Assembly (NCBI GenBank): GCA_026686845.1
Contig: JAIVEN010000008.1
Location: 36,274,501-36,338,500 of the forward strand
Origin: Adenanthera pavonina
Taxonomy: Eukaryota; Streptophyta; Magnoliopsida; Fabales; Fabaceae
Direction of reading: 5' to 3'
DNA length: 64,000 nt
The notes below the pieces were generated by a model. The model was not told the DNA's origin, searched no databases, and saw only the letters and a list, made by a program, of their open reading frames with translations. Positions 13,401 through 24,506 of this stretch are shown in pieces (within the stretch, counting starts at the first letter, position 1; each line of letters starts with the position of its first letter). The position numbers were made by a program, and so were the translations under genes.

Positions 13401-13495
13401 TCATGCCAGTTTATAGTAGGCAGATTGAAAGGCTAATAAAAGAACTTCAGGAGGAAGAATCTAAAGAGGATCACAGAACTCGAGAGGTATTGTAA
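7424..13495 (+). CDS. class 3 lipase family protein (mono-/diacylglycerol lipase type)
   Basis: An alpha/beta-hydrolase predicted to cleave mono- or diacylglycerol; Arabidopsis relatives are annotated as lipase class 3 or calmodulin-binding heat-shock-type proteins. Coding exons are 7424-7723, 10255-10452, 10845-11117, 11534-11636, 11738-11856, 12112-12288 and 12665-13495, all GT-AG and in phase, giving 666 residues. An N-terminal lipase_3_N-like part covers about 1-165. The nucleophile elbow GHSLGG is at 260-265 (Ser262), a candidate catalytic Asp315 lies in NGADLVP, and a candidate His635 lies in the DHFMPVY motif. Residues 430-560 are acidic, Ser-rich and probably disordered. A hydrophobic Ala-rich stretch at residues 5-18 could be a membrane anchor. 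The start is the first ATG after a leader intron. The length agrees with plant relatives of about 640-660 residues. No defect is seen. Confidence 0.92.
8883..9119 (-). pseudogene. possible coding remnant inside lipase intron
   Basis: The 2.5-kb first coding intron (7724-10254) contains a 78-codon minus-strand ORF rich in Asp and Glu, with the segment DDIEEEYNDDDIDGSEDV. I recognise no family. The acidic tail could be the end of a transposase-type gene carried in by a mobile element, but no motif proves it. It may equally be a chance ORF. The rest of this intron shows nothing identifiable. Confidence 0.2.
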
Positions 13496-14310
13496 TAGGC
13501 AAGGACAGCATGATTAGTTTTATATGTTTGTACTATGCTGCATGGCTTTGGGTATTTTTTTGTTCCCACGGTGAACTTAGTCCCAAAGGAAGAGCAATTT
13601 TCCTGTGCTGGTTGGGTCCCCAGCCAGCATGATGACAGCCTCCTTATATATCAATGGTCAGTCAGAGATAAACAATTCACCGGCTGCTTTTGAAACTGAT
13701 GTTGGTCAGTCGGGGAAGAGTAATTGTAAATAATTCTCCGAGTCTCAAGTTGTAAATAGTGAGTGACAAACTGACCGAAGAAGAGGTTAAATTGATTCAT
13801 TCTGATATAAATGAACGTCTCTTTGTGCATGAAACTGATCTGTTTACTCCCTTCTACTTCATGCATGCTTGCAGGCATTGCTTATGGAATTGTGAATTTT
13901 ACTGGTTTCGCCACCATTCTGAGTTTGGTGGACATGATGTAACCTTTTTCATGGGTTCAGAACCGTAATGTTAAGAGAACAAAGATGGACCCGGATGAAC
14001 AATTAAGCGGTTGCATCTGGTTTGTGCAAGGAAAGTTGAATCTCATTTTAACACATATCACTTTCCCTTGAAGAATGATCTTTTACGTATTGAGCTTCTG
14101 GTATAAATTGTTAGGAATTTGATTCTTTTCAGCCCAACTAAATATGTAGTTAATCCACGTTGCTCTCATAGTAATGTCTCTGGTTCAACAGAAACCAGCT
14201 TCCACATCCGAAAATTGAAATTTTCTCTGCGGATGAGAGAATTTAGGGTAGATTTTTTATTAGGAATGTCCCCTTTCAATAGGAAAGACTTATCTCTTCA
14301 GGGGTAATAA
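13496..14310 (+). other. lipase 3' UTR and end region
   Basis: Follows the TAA at 13493-13495. An aataaa hexamer occurs near 14306, a plausible but unproven polyadenylation region. Small ORFs here are not conserved coding sequence as far as I can tell. Confidence 0.35.
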
Positions 14311-17290
14311 ATCTGGGGTATACTTAGTGTATAGGTTTATGAGTCAATGATTGTTAAATCTTCTATTTTATCGCTCCTGCAAAATAATCAACATTGTAAA
14401 GTAGAAGAATCCACATTAATACACACACACATATCAATTTATGAGTCTTACTATTTATTTGCCATGAACAATATAGTTTATTTTACATTCTATGCAGCAT
14501 ATGAGATTCACCTCTAGTTTTGAAATACACAACGGGCCATCTGTTTTTAGGTGTGCCATATTTTTTCTGCCAACCAAGTGAGGCAGCCACTAGGTGTTAA
14601 CAAGAAGTTTTGGTTCAGACTTTTTCTGAGTTATGTATTAAAAGTCTAAAAAAATAGAAAGAATATTTTTTTTCTTTTGGTTCTTCTATGAGAAGAAAAT
14701 TGGTCAGTAGAGTATATAGAGTTAACAAGGACGATGATGTTAAAAACTGACAACAGATGCTATACTTGATCTTTGGCTAAAGGCCGAGAAAAGTACAGAA
14801 GGAGATGATGATGATGTTGGTTTAAAAGATACATTGCATTTGTGGGTCACGGAAGTCGATCTCCATATCATTAAATAAAGACAAACGAAGTGGGGGCAAA
14901 ATATGTAAATTTGACCTATTATTTACAGGCTCAATAACTCTTTTATAAACCTATATATTATTCACATGTATTTGTGTGTGTGTGTGTGAGAGAGAGAGAG
15001 ATGTGCAAATATATATATACTTCAGACAAATTGAGGAAGCAGTTCTTAATGAAATAAAAATGGTTGAGCAGATGAGCTTTTTTGTGTGAATTATTCTTCA
15101 TAGAAATGGAGAGAAGCTATCACCACTCTTGAAGACACAATGAGAAGTTGAAAGTGTTACGGATCATAAAATCAATAATAATACAGGTATGCTTTGAATA
15201 TTATCACTGGACTGGGAGCACATTAAGATTGATTTTACAGTTAGAAAACGCCATCTCAACAGCTTTTTTGGCTTGATTAATCAGAGTCGCTACCAATTAT
15301 GCAATCCAAATCGTACAAAACTTGCTCTTATAATTTCAATTCACTATTCATGGCATTGTTTATATAATTACACACAATTTCTCCCGTATTATATGGAATA
15401 TGACGAATAAGCAGTTTTATGACTTATGAATGTTATATTGTGGCTCATTTTTTAATTCTGAATAATACGCAAGTAATATATCTAGTTATTTATATTGATT
15501 AAGGGAAACAACTTTAATTTCTTAGGTACCTGTTGTTAAATTATATACATATATTTATATATTCACCATATTTTATCTCATTCTCAGCCAGGAAAAGGAT
15601 AGACAAGGACCATGGAAAGGAAAGCTTTAATTGAGGAAATTATAATTTAACATTAAGACTTAAGAGTATATCCATATTGAATATTTTAAATTTTGAAATT
15701 ATTTTAAAAGATTTTAACATAAAATATTATTCTGATACCTTTTAAAATGATTTTAAAATTTACAAATTTTTAATATGGAAATATTTTAATTTAAAATCTA
15801 AACTATAACTTTTCTTGATTAATTATTTTTCACTTTGGACTTTTTCTTTGTGAAATGATAGTAAGAGAAAACAATTACTGACATAAAAAGTATAGACACC
15901 TAGAAACGCGCACGTATATTATAAGTTTAACAACTAATTGATCATGTTGGCAAAAAAATAATTAATTATAATGCGTGACGCGTAAGTCCTAATAATTCAA
16001 CTATTATAATAGATTTAGTTGCACGGATTCGAATTAATTCGAAGTCGTATTTATGATTCTTGATGAACAGCAATGTCTGGTAAAAAAAATAATAATAATG
16101 AAGCTTTCACTAGGTTTTTTTTTTTGGGCCCACCAGCTCTCACTAGCTTTTATATATATGTATATATAAAATTAATGATGTAATGACTAGAGTTGGCTAG
16201 CGCATCTACCTCAAAATAAGTTGTATTATTTATTCACGATTTATAGTAGTGTGGGTTTTTACATTTATTATATTTTAATAGACTAGACCAGATGTTAGCT
16301 CTTGCACATTACAAAAGATCTTAAAAATGTGTCATACTGTTTTATTTTTTCCAACGACAAATTGTATTATTGATAACTTAAGAATAATATAATATTTTAC
16401 ATAGTTTATATCGTAGGCTCAATTGATAAAACAATTTACGAGACTTTCACACTGATTTTGTTTTTCAATAAGATGTTCAGTTGTTCACAGTGATTTCTAC
16501 GCCAAAGTATTTTGATAATTAATACTAATATTGGAATAAATTATCTGAAATAAAAAATATGATAACTTGACTATAATATGTATGCGTCATGTTTCAAAAC
16601 CTAAAATGATCTTCAATTTTCGAGTGGTTAAAGGAAGCCGTGGAAGTTTTCTCTTAAATTACAGAATTTTTAAAGTAATTTTAATTTATAAAAATAATTA
16701 ATAAATTAAATTAATTTAAATAGTCTTTTTTTGTCTGAATTAATTACTATATCATTTTATGGAACTAGCTTCTTTAAGAAATTAATTAATTGCCACCTAC
16801 GTTAGGTGGTTTTGTTTAGTCCTATAAATCTAATTAGTCCAAAAAATGAAAATAAATAATTTCATTTTTACATACTATTTTTTACCAAAATTTCTGCATA
16901 CAATCAATTCAATCTAAAACTTAGACATATTATTATATGTATTCCAGTGATACAGAGAAATATTATTATATATGAGAATTCTATTTTTCTGAGTTTACAC
17001 TCATCTTTTATTTTTATTTTTATGTTTATTTAGTTATTCTATATGTGTAATTAATTAATTTATCAGTGTAAATGATTTCATCTGGCTGTTGCACCTTGGC
17101 AAGAAGCATGCATTTGAATTGGTTGATGTTCCCACATGCCATGAAGTTAATGCTCTTAAATCATAGAAGCATATTGATTGAAAATTTTTCTAAATACTCA
17201 GTTGGACAACTTTAAGTACACCTAGGCACCTAGTTATCTATAATCTATCTAACTTGACACAAATTAATCAAAATCTAATATAACTATTAA
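14311..17290. other. gene-free AT-rich spacer
   Basis: I see no gene. It contains the (GT)n(GA)n microsatellite at 14973-15001 and a small imperfect inverted repeat near 15660-15800 that may be a decayed MITE. Confidence 0.5.
14973..15001. repeat. compound microsatellite (GT)n(GA)n
   Basis: About 15 bases of GT repeats pass directly into about 13 bases of GA repeats. Confidence 0.9.
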
Positions 17291-17817
17291 GACAAAAGTG
17301 CATTTTTAGTCATTTAACTTTATATCATATTTTATTTTAGTCCCTTAATTTTATTTTAATTATTTTTAATCCTTTAACTTTTAAAATATAATGAAAATTT
17401 TCTCTATGATTGGTATCGTTAACTTATATTGACATAAATTGCTAACAAAATATTTTTAAATGCTAACAAAGCATTTTGTAATGCTTACATATCTATCTAT
17501 GACAAAAAAAAATCCTATAATTAAGGTTTTTTCTTAGAAGTCAGATATTTATAATTATTTATTTTAAAATTTTCAATTTAATTTAAAAATATTTTAAGCA
17601 TAAAATTTATGAAATATAGTAATATTAACAACTTGACAATGAAAATTGACATATCAATATTGAATAATGCGCATGTGGGAATGCTTTGTCAACATTTTCA
17701 GCAGGCAAGGAATTTTTTGTTATATTTTGAAATTAAAGAATTAAAAAAATAAAATAAAACTAAACAACTAAAATAAAATCTAATGTAAAGTTAAGGGATA
17801 AAAGATATGTCTTTGCC
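17291..17817. mobile_element. Mutator-like inverted-repeat element, copy 2
   Basis: A non-coding element of about 527 bp. The left end is gacaaaagtgcatttttagt and the right end is gggataaaagatatgtctttgcc in shortened form. It is flanked by aactattaa (17282-17290) and aactactaa (17818-17826), a 9-bp direct repeat with one mismatch, which is the target duplication length typical of Mutator-like elements. The body matches 5113-5662. Confidence 0.7.
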
Positions 17818-18072
17818 AACTACTAAATATTAGGAAGTTTGATACATAATAAAAATGAAGAAAAGAATATTTTTTCCAAATATATTTTGCTAATTGAAGT
17901 TAAAACAATCCATTATAAATCGTTATATTTTGAATGAATTTTTTAACATGTATATATATTATTAATATTTCATAAGCAGTTTAGTTATGATTATCTTTAA
18001 CTACTCTTATTTCTTGGGTATAAATTTCATATCTAATAATATTCGTATAATTTTATAGATGTGGCTACGCTA

Positions 18073-18089
18073 TGTGTGTGTGTGTGTGT
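18073..18089. repeat. (TG)n microsatellite
   Basis: About eight TG units in AT-rich spacer. Confidence 0.85.
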
Positions 18090-18200
18090 ATAGCTTTGTC
18101 CAATATTGCCCGTGGAAATCACATGAATAGGTGAGATGAGATGAGATGCAAAAGTAATGAGATGAATGAAATTTTGAAAGAGTAAGCAGAGGTTCAAGTC

Positions 18201-18227
<27 letters not shown>
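18201..18227. repeat. (AT)n microsatellite
   Basis: About 13 AT units. Confidence 0.9.
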
Positions 18228-18232
<5 letters not shown>

Positions 18233-18716
18233 TCATAAAATGTTTTGAACGCAAAAAATCGAATCCCTTCTACTGTGAGAGAGAAATGGAAGTCTCTTTC
18301 AGAAAGACAACAATGGAATGGTCCATCCGTTAAGAAATTTAGGGCACACTGAACTTATGACATAAATAAATACGCACACATATATGTATATGTATCTGTT
18401 CATTTGAATGTGACATGGATTTCGAATTTCGATCATAAGGTGGCTACCTGATTCTTGTTTTTCTTTTTACATGTGGCTTAAATCAGATCCACGAAGGGAT
18501 TGTCAACAATATTATTCTCTTGTTCTTCCATATCTCCATATATATTCCCTCCAACTCTTCATAAACCACTTCTTTTTCCATTATATTATTCCTCTCAACC
18601 CTATCTATGTCTATCTATCTAAATGATATAATTGCTAGGATTTTAAGTTAAGGAGAGAAGGTAGAGAAAGAAAGGACGCTAGGATTTGGAAATGAGTGAT
18701 CTAATGGCTATGTAAT

Positions 18717-18925
18717 TATCAATGTTGTCAGAATGGATCGACCGATTCAACTAGTTTAACTAGGAATCAGTGTCAGGTTTGGTTTGGACGAAGAGAATAA
18801 CTAGTTGTTCTCAAAACTAGAAAAGAACCGATAGAACTGGTTGAGAATTGATTGAACCATTGAATCTTAAAATATATAATATTTTGACTGGTTCAATAAC
18901 CGGTTTAGTTTTGATAACACTGATA
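18717..18925. mobile_element. small inverted-repeat MITE (hAT-like?)
   Basis: The left end, atcaatgttgtcagaatgg, is matched in inverse at the right end by ttagttttgataacactgat. The inner ends contain accgattcaac and gttcaataaccggtt, which also pair. At about 200 bp and non-coding it fits a MITE. The superfamily assignment is inference. Confidence 0.55.
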
Positions 18926-19801
18926 ATTATAAAGAAAATATTTTCTTTCTAAATAATACAATGGCCCCATAGTTAGCTTAAATAATATCACTTACTCCAA
19001 ATTTAACTTATAAGTTGGGTGTCTCTCACATGATATATAGTCAAATTAAATATTCTAACCTATTATAGTTTATTCAATTAAAATAACCCAATATATATTA
19101 ATAAAGTGTTGGGCATAATTACTTAATAGTTGTAATGTAGTATTTAATTTGACTATTACTTAATACAAATCCATACACAGCAACAAAATTATTTTCACAT
19201 AATATTAAGTGATCTTTTCAATAAAAAAAAAACTGAAATAAACGAGCTCTAAATCTATAAGGAGGCTACCTGGAGATTTTGAATGTTGTAAGGTAGTATT
19301 ATTATTGTATGATGAGGATCTCATATTCTCCATAACTGAACTGAAAACACTTATCAATTGGAAACAGAAATCTCACTAACTCATTCTTTCTCTCCATTTA
19401 AACAGAACTGAACTGGACCCCTTCCATGCATCTTCCCTGATTGAGATTCACTTAGAACCAAAATTATACTTAAAATCAACTTTAATTAAAGAAATGATTC
19501 ACCGACAAATATTCAAGATTGAACACGCACATAAAAAAACAACCATGTAGAGTTAAATTCTCTAACATTAGATGACATGCATGCGTATCCATATTATTCA
19601 AGCAAAATTAAAAAAAATATATAATTTATTCTTGATTTTTAATAAATTAAAATCTGATGCTGCTGGACCTGAATAAGTTTAATTATTAATCATATCATTA
19701 AAGAAATAAAAACAATATGTTATCCAAAAAAAAAAGTAATAAAAACAAAAAAAAGTGTTAGAAGGGTTATAAATCCAACATGTGTAAATAGGGAGGGAAT
19801 A

Positions 19802-19836
<35 letters not shown>

Positions 19837-20235
19837 GTACGTGCAGGTTGGACTTTTGGAGGGGTGGTTGTCACATCTGGAATAAGAATACTTACATACT
19901 TTGCTTGGTACCCAGAGAGAACCTCCCAAAGATATCTTTGAATAATTTTTGCCACATCAATTATTCATGTCTCCGCCCTTTCTCTCTCTTCTAAACAATC
20001 CACCTATTATTATTACTATTTTTTTTCTTGCCAAAGAAGAAGTATCAATATACAATACAAGCTTTCATATTGTGATTCGATACTTAGGAATGAGGAACCA
20101 GATTCAACCTAACCCACCACCATGCACTATAGCTATAATTATTGGCCTTTATGACGTGTACCATCGCAAGTTAATTAGCTATACAAATTAGTTGATATAT
20201 ATATCATGATCAATTGGTTATAAATTAACATCTAC
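18926..20235. other. gene-free AT-rich spacer with (ATT)n
   Basis: Nothing recognisable except the (ATT)n microsatellite at about 19800-19835. Confidence 0.5.
19800..19835. repeat. (ATT)n microsatellite
   Basis: About 11 ATT units. Confidence 0.9.
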
Positions 20236-21752
20236 TATTTATGTAATTACAAAAAGGGACTAATTTTTTAAATTAAATATAAAATTATGAAAATACTATC
20301 AAGTTTTATTTCTCCTTCTACTATCGTTGTCAACATCCGCTTATAGCCGATCATTGTTTGTCGACAATCAGTCAGCGCTCGCCAGAGTTCGTTAAACATC
20401 CTCGCGACTAATTAATGCCTGTCAACTGTCATCGGCAATCAGTCAATGTTTGCTAAGACAAATGGCTTACAACTTTTTTTCTAGATTTCATAACTTACTT
20501 GTTCTTAATTTTCAAATTTTTACTTTGTAATTTCTTCTCTAGAATTTGTAACTTATTTATTCTAAATTTTCAACTTGTTTTTCAAAATTTCACTATAGAT
20601 TGTTTCTGTGCTTTTACAACTTTATTTTCAAGTTTTGCAACTTAATTATTTTGAATTTGTAACTTATTTTTCAAGTTTTTATTATGAATGGTTTCAGTGT
20701 TTTACAACTTACTTTTTAGAATTTACAATTTTTTTACTCTGAATTTATAACTAATTTTCTAAGTTTTTACTATAAATTGTTTCAGTGTTGTTGCAACTTA
20801 TTTTACATATTTTGCAACTTACTCACTTTAAATTTGTAGCTCATTTTTCAAATTTTTTATTATCAATTTTTTTAGTACTTTATAACTTTTTTTCTATAAT
20901 TTGCAACCTATTTATTCATATTTTTATTATGAATTTTTTAGCACTTTTCAACTTTTATTTCAAATTTTTTTAACTTCGAACAATTCGTGATAAAAATTTG
21001 GAATACAAGTTGTAAATTTAGAGTAAATAAATTGTAAATTCCAGAAAAGAAGTTGCAAAGCACTAAAATAATTTATAGTAAACATTTGAAAAATAAATTG
21101 TAAATCAAAAGTAAGTAAGTTGTAAAATATGTAAAAAAAGTTGTAAAAGCACAGAAAAAATTTATAGTAAAAATTTGAAAAAATGAGTTGTAAATTCAGA
21201 GTAAGTAAATTGTAAAACATGTAAAATAAGTTGTAAAAACATTGAAATAATTCATAGTAAAAGTTTGAAAAATGAGTTGTAAATTCAGAGTAAATAAATT
21301 ATAAATTTTAGAAAAAAAGTTGTAAAATACTGAAATAATTAATAATAAAAATCTGAAAAACAAAATGTAAATTCAAAGTACTAAATTGACAAATCTGAAA
21401 AAAGAAGTTGTAAAAGCAACGAAACAAGTCATAGTGAAAATTTGGAAAACAAATTATAAATTTAGAGTAAATAAGTTATAAATTCTAGAAAAAATTGTAA
21501 AGTATAAATTTAAAAATTAAGTTACAAATTTAGAACAAGTAAGTTAAAAAATCTAGAAAAAATGTTGTAAGCCATTTGTCTCGGCGAACATTAACTGATC
21601 GTCCGTGACTGCTGACCAGTGCTGACCCATTGCTAGTGACTGTTAACTGGCAATAGTATAGAGAGAAATAAAACTTGAGGATATTTTAATAATTTTATAT
21701 TTTTTTATATTTAATTTAAAAAAGTTAGTCTATTTTTATAATTAAATAAACA
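20236..21752. mobile_element. foldback element FB1, arms about 720-780 bp
   Basis: Two arms (about 20236-20965 and 20972-21752) are reverse complements over their whole length with a spacer of only a few bases. The outer 75 bp pair well (for example tcaagttttatttctc on the left against its complement on the right). The middle has a pair around gacaaatggcttacaac. The inner parts are degenerate repeats of an about 100-120-bp unit containing ttgtaacttattttcaag-like and gtttcagtg motifs. There is no coding capacity: the ORFs on both strands here are mirror images of the repeat. The target duplication is unclear. Confidence 0.8.
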
Positions 21753-23160
21753 TTATGTCTCATTTTGTAACAAAATTGAGATGCTGAATAATAATTTTCG
21801 GAAGATTTTTTTTGGGTACGTTGACCCAATCTATCATTGTTACTTTTAGATTGTGCATATAAATCAATATATTAATATATAAAATATAATTAAAAATAAA
21901 TTATTATAAATAATATTTTATTTTTCAATTTCTATATAAATGCACGTAGAAATGTATGGGGTTAATAATAAAAACTTATAAGTTCTATTGAGAAACACAT
22001 AAATAATGTTAATCTTATGATGAGGAACAAAAAATCTATATATGTATTATATTCAATTCCAAATATAAGATATAAATAATTAATTTATATGAATTAAAAA
22101 AATATGGTTTAAATTAATTGGGATTATTAAATTTGTTAGAAATTTAAAGTAGTTTCTAAGAATGCCTCTATTTAATGTTTAAAACTCGTATAGTGTAATT
22201 AATAAAAATTAATTATATTCATTTATTTAATGAAGGAAAAAATTAAAAAAAACAAATAAACTCATCAGACTATACATATTTGTATCTTATATTTTGGATA
22301 AAAAAAACATCTCAAATATATATCTTATATTTATGACCAGAAAAAACATAAAAGTTATAGAAAACTTTATACATTAAATAGTGTAATTTACTTTAAACTC
22401 TGGGCAAAACATGGTAATATAATCTATTCATTATTATTGTTTCTATTTATTATAATAATAATAATAATAAAACCCGAAAAAAAAAATTGCCATACTGAGC
22501 ACATGAGAATTCATGAATAAGTTGTCCAATGTCAAATGTAAATGCCTTCCTTGCCTGCCTACCTACCATACCGAAATGTCTAGCTGTCCAAACGAGGACA
22601 ATATGAACTCTCATTTTTTTAACCCGAAAAGGAAAAACTCATCATTCTAATTTGATATTAAGACCCAATTAATCAATACTAATCAGTCTTTGTAGTACTA
22701 ATAATAGTACAAAATAGTTATTCAAATTAGGAAGCTTCTTCTATCAGCAACTCATGCAAGTTGTTCCTTCCTCACATAATAATGGCATTTATACACCCCT
22801 CCTTCCCAATGCTTCATTCACAAGAGAAATTTATAGTGTCAAAAATAAACTAAAATTAGATATAAGCTCTTTTTTTTTGTTATAGGTTTCTTAATAAAAA
22901 TAATTTTGTGAAGACTTCATTGTAAAAAAATTGCACTTAATTTTATTTTAATAACAAACTTAAAAGTTAATCATTACAATTGAAAAAAGAGAGAGCGAGA
23001 GAAAAATAGCTTTCACAATTTGACAATGGCAAAATGCTTAGCTGGCAATCCAAATCAACAGCCTAAAATTCACTAATTAAGAAAAAAAAAAAGAAAAAGG
23101 AATTGCTGACGTGGATCATACCATTGTTCACCCCCTTAAAGCTACAATCATTGGGCTTCC
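21753..23160. other. gene-free spacer and DUF1677 upstream region
   Basis: AT-rich with a short (AAT)n run near 22451-22472. No gene is seen. The last few hundred bases probably hold the DUF1677 promoter, but I cannot fix a TATA box. Confidence 0.45.
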
Positions 23161-23999
23161 TTCTCTTACTCCTTGAACCCGTTTTCCTTCTGTGTGTGGT
23201 TCCGGGTTCCCCGCTATTCATATAGTAATGGTTTAGTGAGGATTCTGTAGAGGAGAAACAAAAAGCAATCTTTGTTTGCTCGCATTAGATTTGGGTTCCT
23301 TTTAAAGCTATCGATCGCCTTTTGAAAGCATATAAGAAAAGTTCCTTTAGTTCTTTGGAGGAGATAGGAAGAGACAGCCCAGAGGGAATTTTCTTCTTTC
23401 GGGATTGAGGTTTCCATGAAATGTTTTTCATGTCCGAGGGTCTATTTGCAGAGGAAGAAAATATCGAAGAAGGAGAGTGGGAGAAAGAGAGATAAGAAGG
23501 AGCAGAAACCCAGCAACCAGAAGAAGACAGCGGAAGATAAAGACGTGATTTGATTTATTTGGATCCGTTTCTGCTGGTAATAATCATAAACCAACGAAAT
23601 CTTCGTTCCTGATCTTGCTTATGAAGTTTCATGCTTTTCGTGATTTCCAGCGTTCAGAATCTGCCCCTTTTATGGCTCCGAAAAGGGCCTTTCTTTCTTC
23701 ATTGATCAGGACAGAAAATTGTTGTTGATTGGTGAAGTGAATATTGGATTTTCTTCCTTTCTTTCGCTCGTCAACCCGTTTTCTTGGCAACCAAACAGAA
23801 AGACTTATTGTTAATATTACAGAGTCATAAGCAGAAAGATGCTTACTTTTCTTGAAAACTGTTTTTGCTTATGTGAAAATCATATTTATATTGCGTTTTC
23901 TTCTACTTTTTTTTTCTTGGCAACCAAACAAAAGACTTGTTACTATTCGTGTCTTTTACCATAAGAGTACTGACTTTCCTGTTTTTTTTCTCATTACAG
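23160..23999 (+). other. DUF1677 gene 5' UTR exon and leader intron
   Basis: A likely donor is at 23576/23577 (ctgctg|gtaata), with a pyrimidine-rich acceptor at 23997-23999 (tcattacag), 12 bases before the ATG at 24012. The exon start is estimated from the change in composition at about 23160. Confidence 0.5.
23416..23553 (+). CDS. upstream ORF of 45 codons in DUF1677 leader
   Basis: ATG at 23416 opens a 45-residue ORF in the leader exon, starting MKCFSCPRVYLQRKK and continuing very Lys-rich to a TGA at 23551-23553. The MKCFSC start resembles the acylated N-termini of some plant receptor-like cytoplasmic kinases, but nothing kinase-like follows. If translated, it would be expected to lower translation of the downstream DUF1677 frame. 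It could also be chance. Confidence 0.35.
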   Translation: MKCFSCPRVYLQRKKISKKESGRKRDKKEQKPSNQKKTAEDKDVI

Positions 24000-24011
24000 G
24001 GTGGTTGAGCA

Positions 24012-24506
24012 ATGTCTGCAACTATAGTCAGCGATCCAATGGTTATGTCAAACCCAGAAACACAACCAGTGGCTAATAGTACCATACTAGTTTCTGCACA
24101 AACCGAAGTTGAATTCGCAATCTGTGATTGCTGTGGATTGACAGAAGAATGCACCCCAGCTTACATAGAACGAATCAGAGAGCGATACTACGGAAAATGG
24201 GTTTGTGGGTTATGTGCAGAAGCTGTGAAAGATGAGATCTTAAGGTCTGAGAGGCTTATCAGTTCAGAGGAAGCCATGGCGAAGCACATGAACTTCTGCA
24301 AAAAGTTTAAGACATCAGGTCCTCCTCCTAATCCAACAGTGCATTTGATCTCAGCCATGAGACAGATTCTTAGGAGGAGTTTGGATTCTCCGAGGAGGTT
24401 GAGATCCACACCTAGTAGTCCAACGAAGATGTCGGACACAGAAGTTCATAGTACTCCTGGGCTTACCAGGTCTGAAAGTTGCATCCCTAGTCTGTCTGCT
24501 ACATGA
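24012..24506 (+). CDS. DUF1677 family protein
   Basis: A plant-only protein of 164 residues in a single coding exon; its function is not known. The diagnostic part is residues 34-80: a Cys cluster at about C38, C40, C41, C47, C65 and C68 around ICDCCGLTEECTPAYIERI and YYGKWVCGLC, which looks like a small metal-binding module. Then comes a conserved SSEEAMAKHMNFCKKFK stretch and the RQILRRS segment near 118-124. The tail is Ser/Pro/Thr-rich with RSTPSSPTKMSD-like possible phosphosites. Start chosen as the first ATG after the leader intron acceptor. The antisense ORF over the same bases is a shadow. Family membership is from memory of DUF1677 proteins and is confident. Confidence 0.9.
   Translation: MSATIVSDPMVMSNPETQPVANSTILVSAQTEVEFAICDCCGLTEECTPAYIERIRERYYGKWVCGLCAEAVKDEILRSERLISSEEAMAKHMNFCKKFKTSGPPPNPTVHLISAMRQILRRSLDSPRRLRSTPSSPTKMSDTEVHSTPGLTRSESCIPSLSAT

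Noticed and set aside
20785..21220. ORFs of 62-86 codons on both strands
   Set aside because: They are mirror images produced by the arms of foldback element FB1 and have only Phe/Leu/Asn-rich low-complexity content.
24188..24439. Antisense ORF over DUF1677
   Set aside because: Shadow of the real coding exon.
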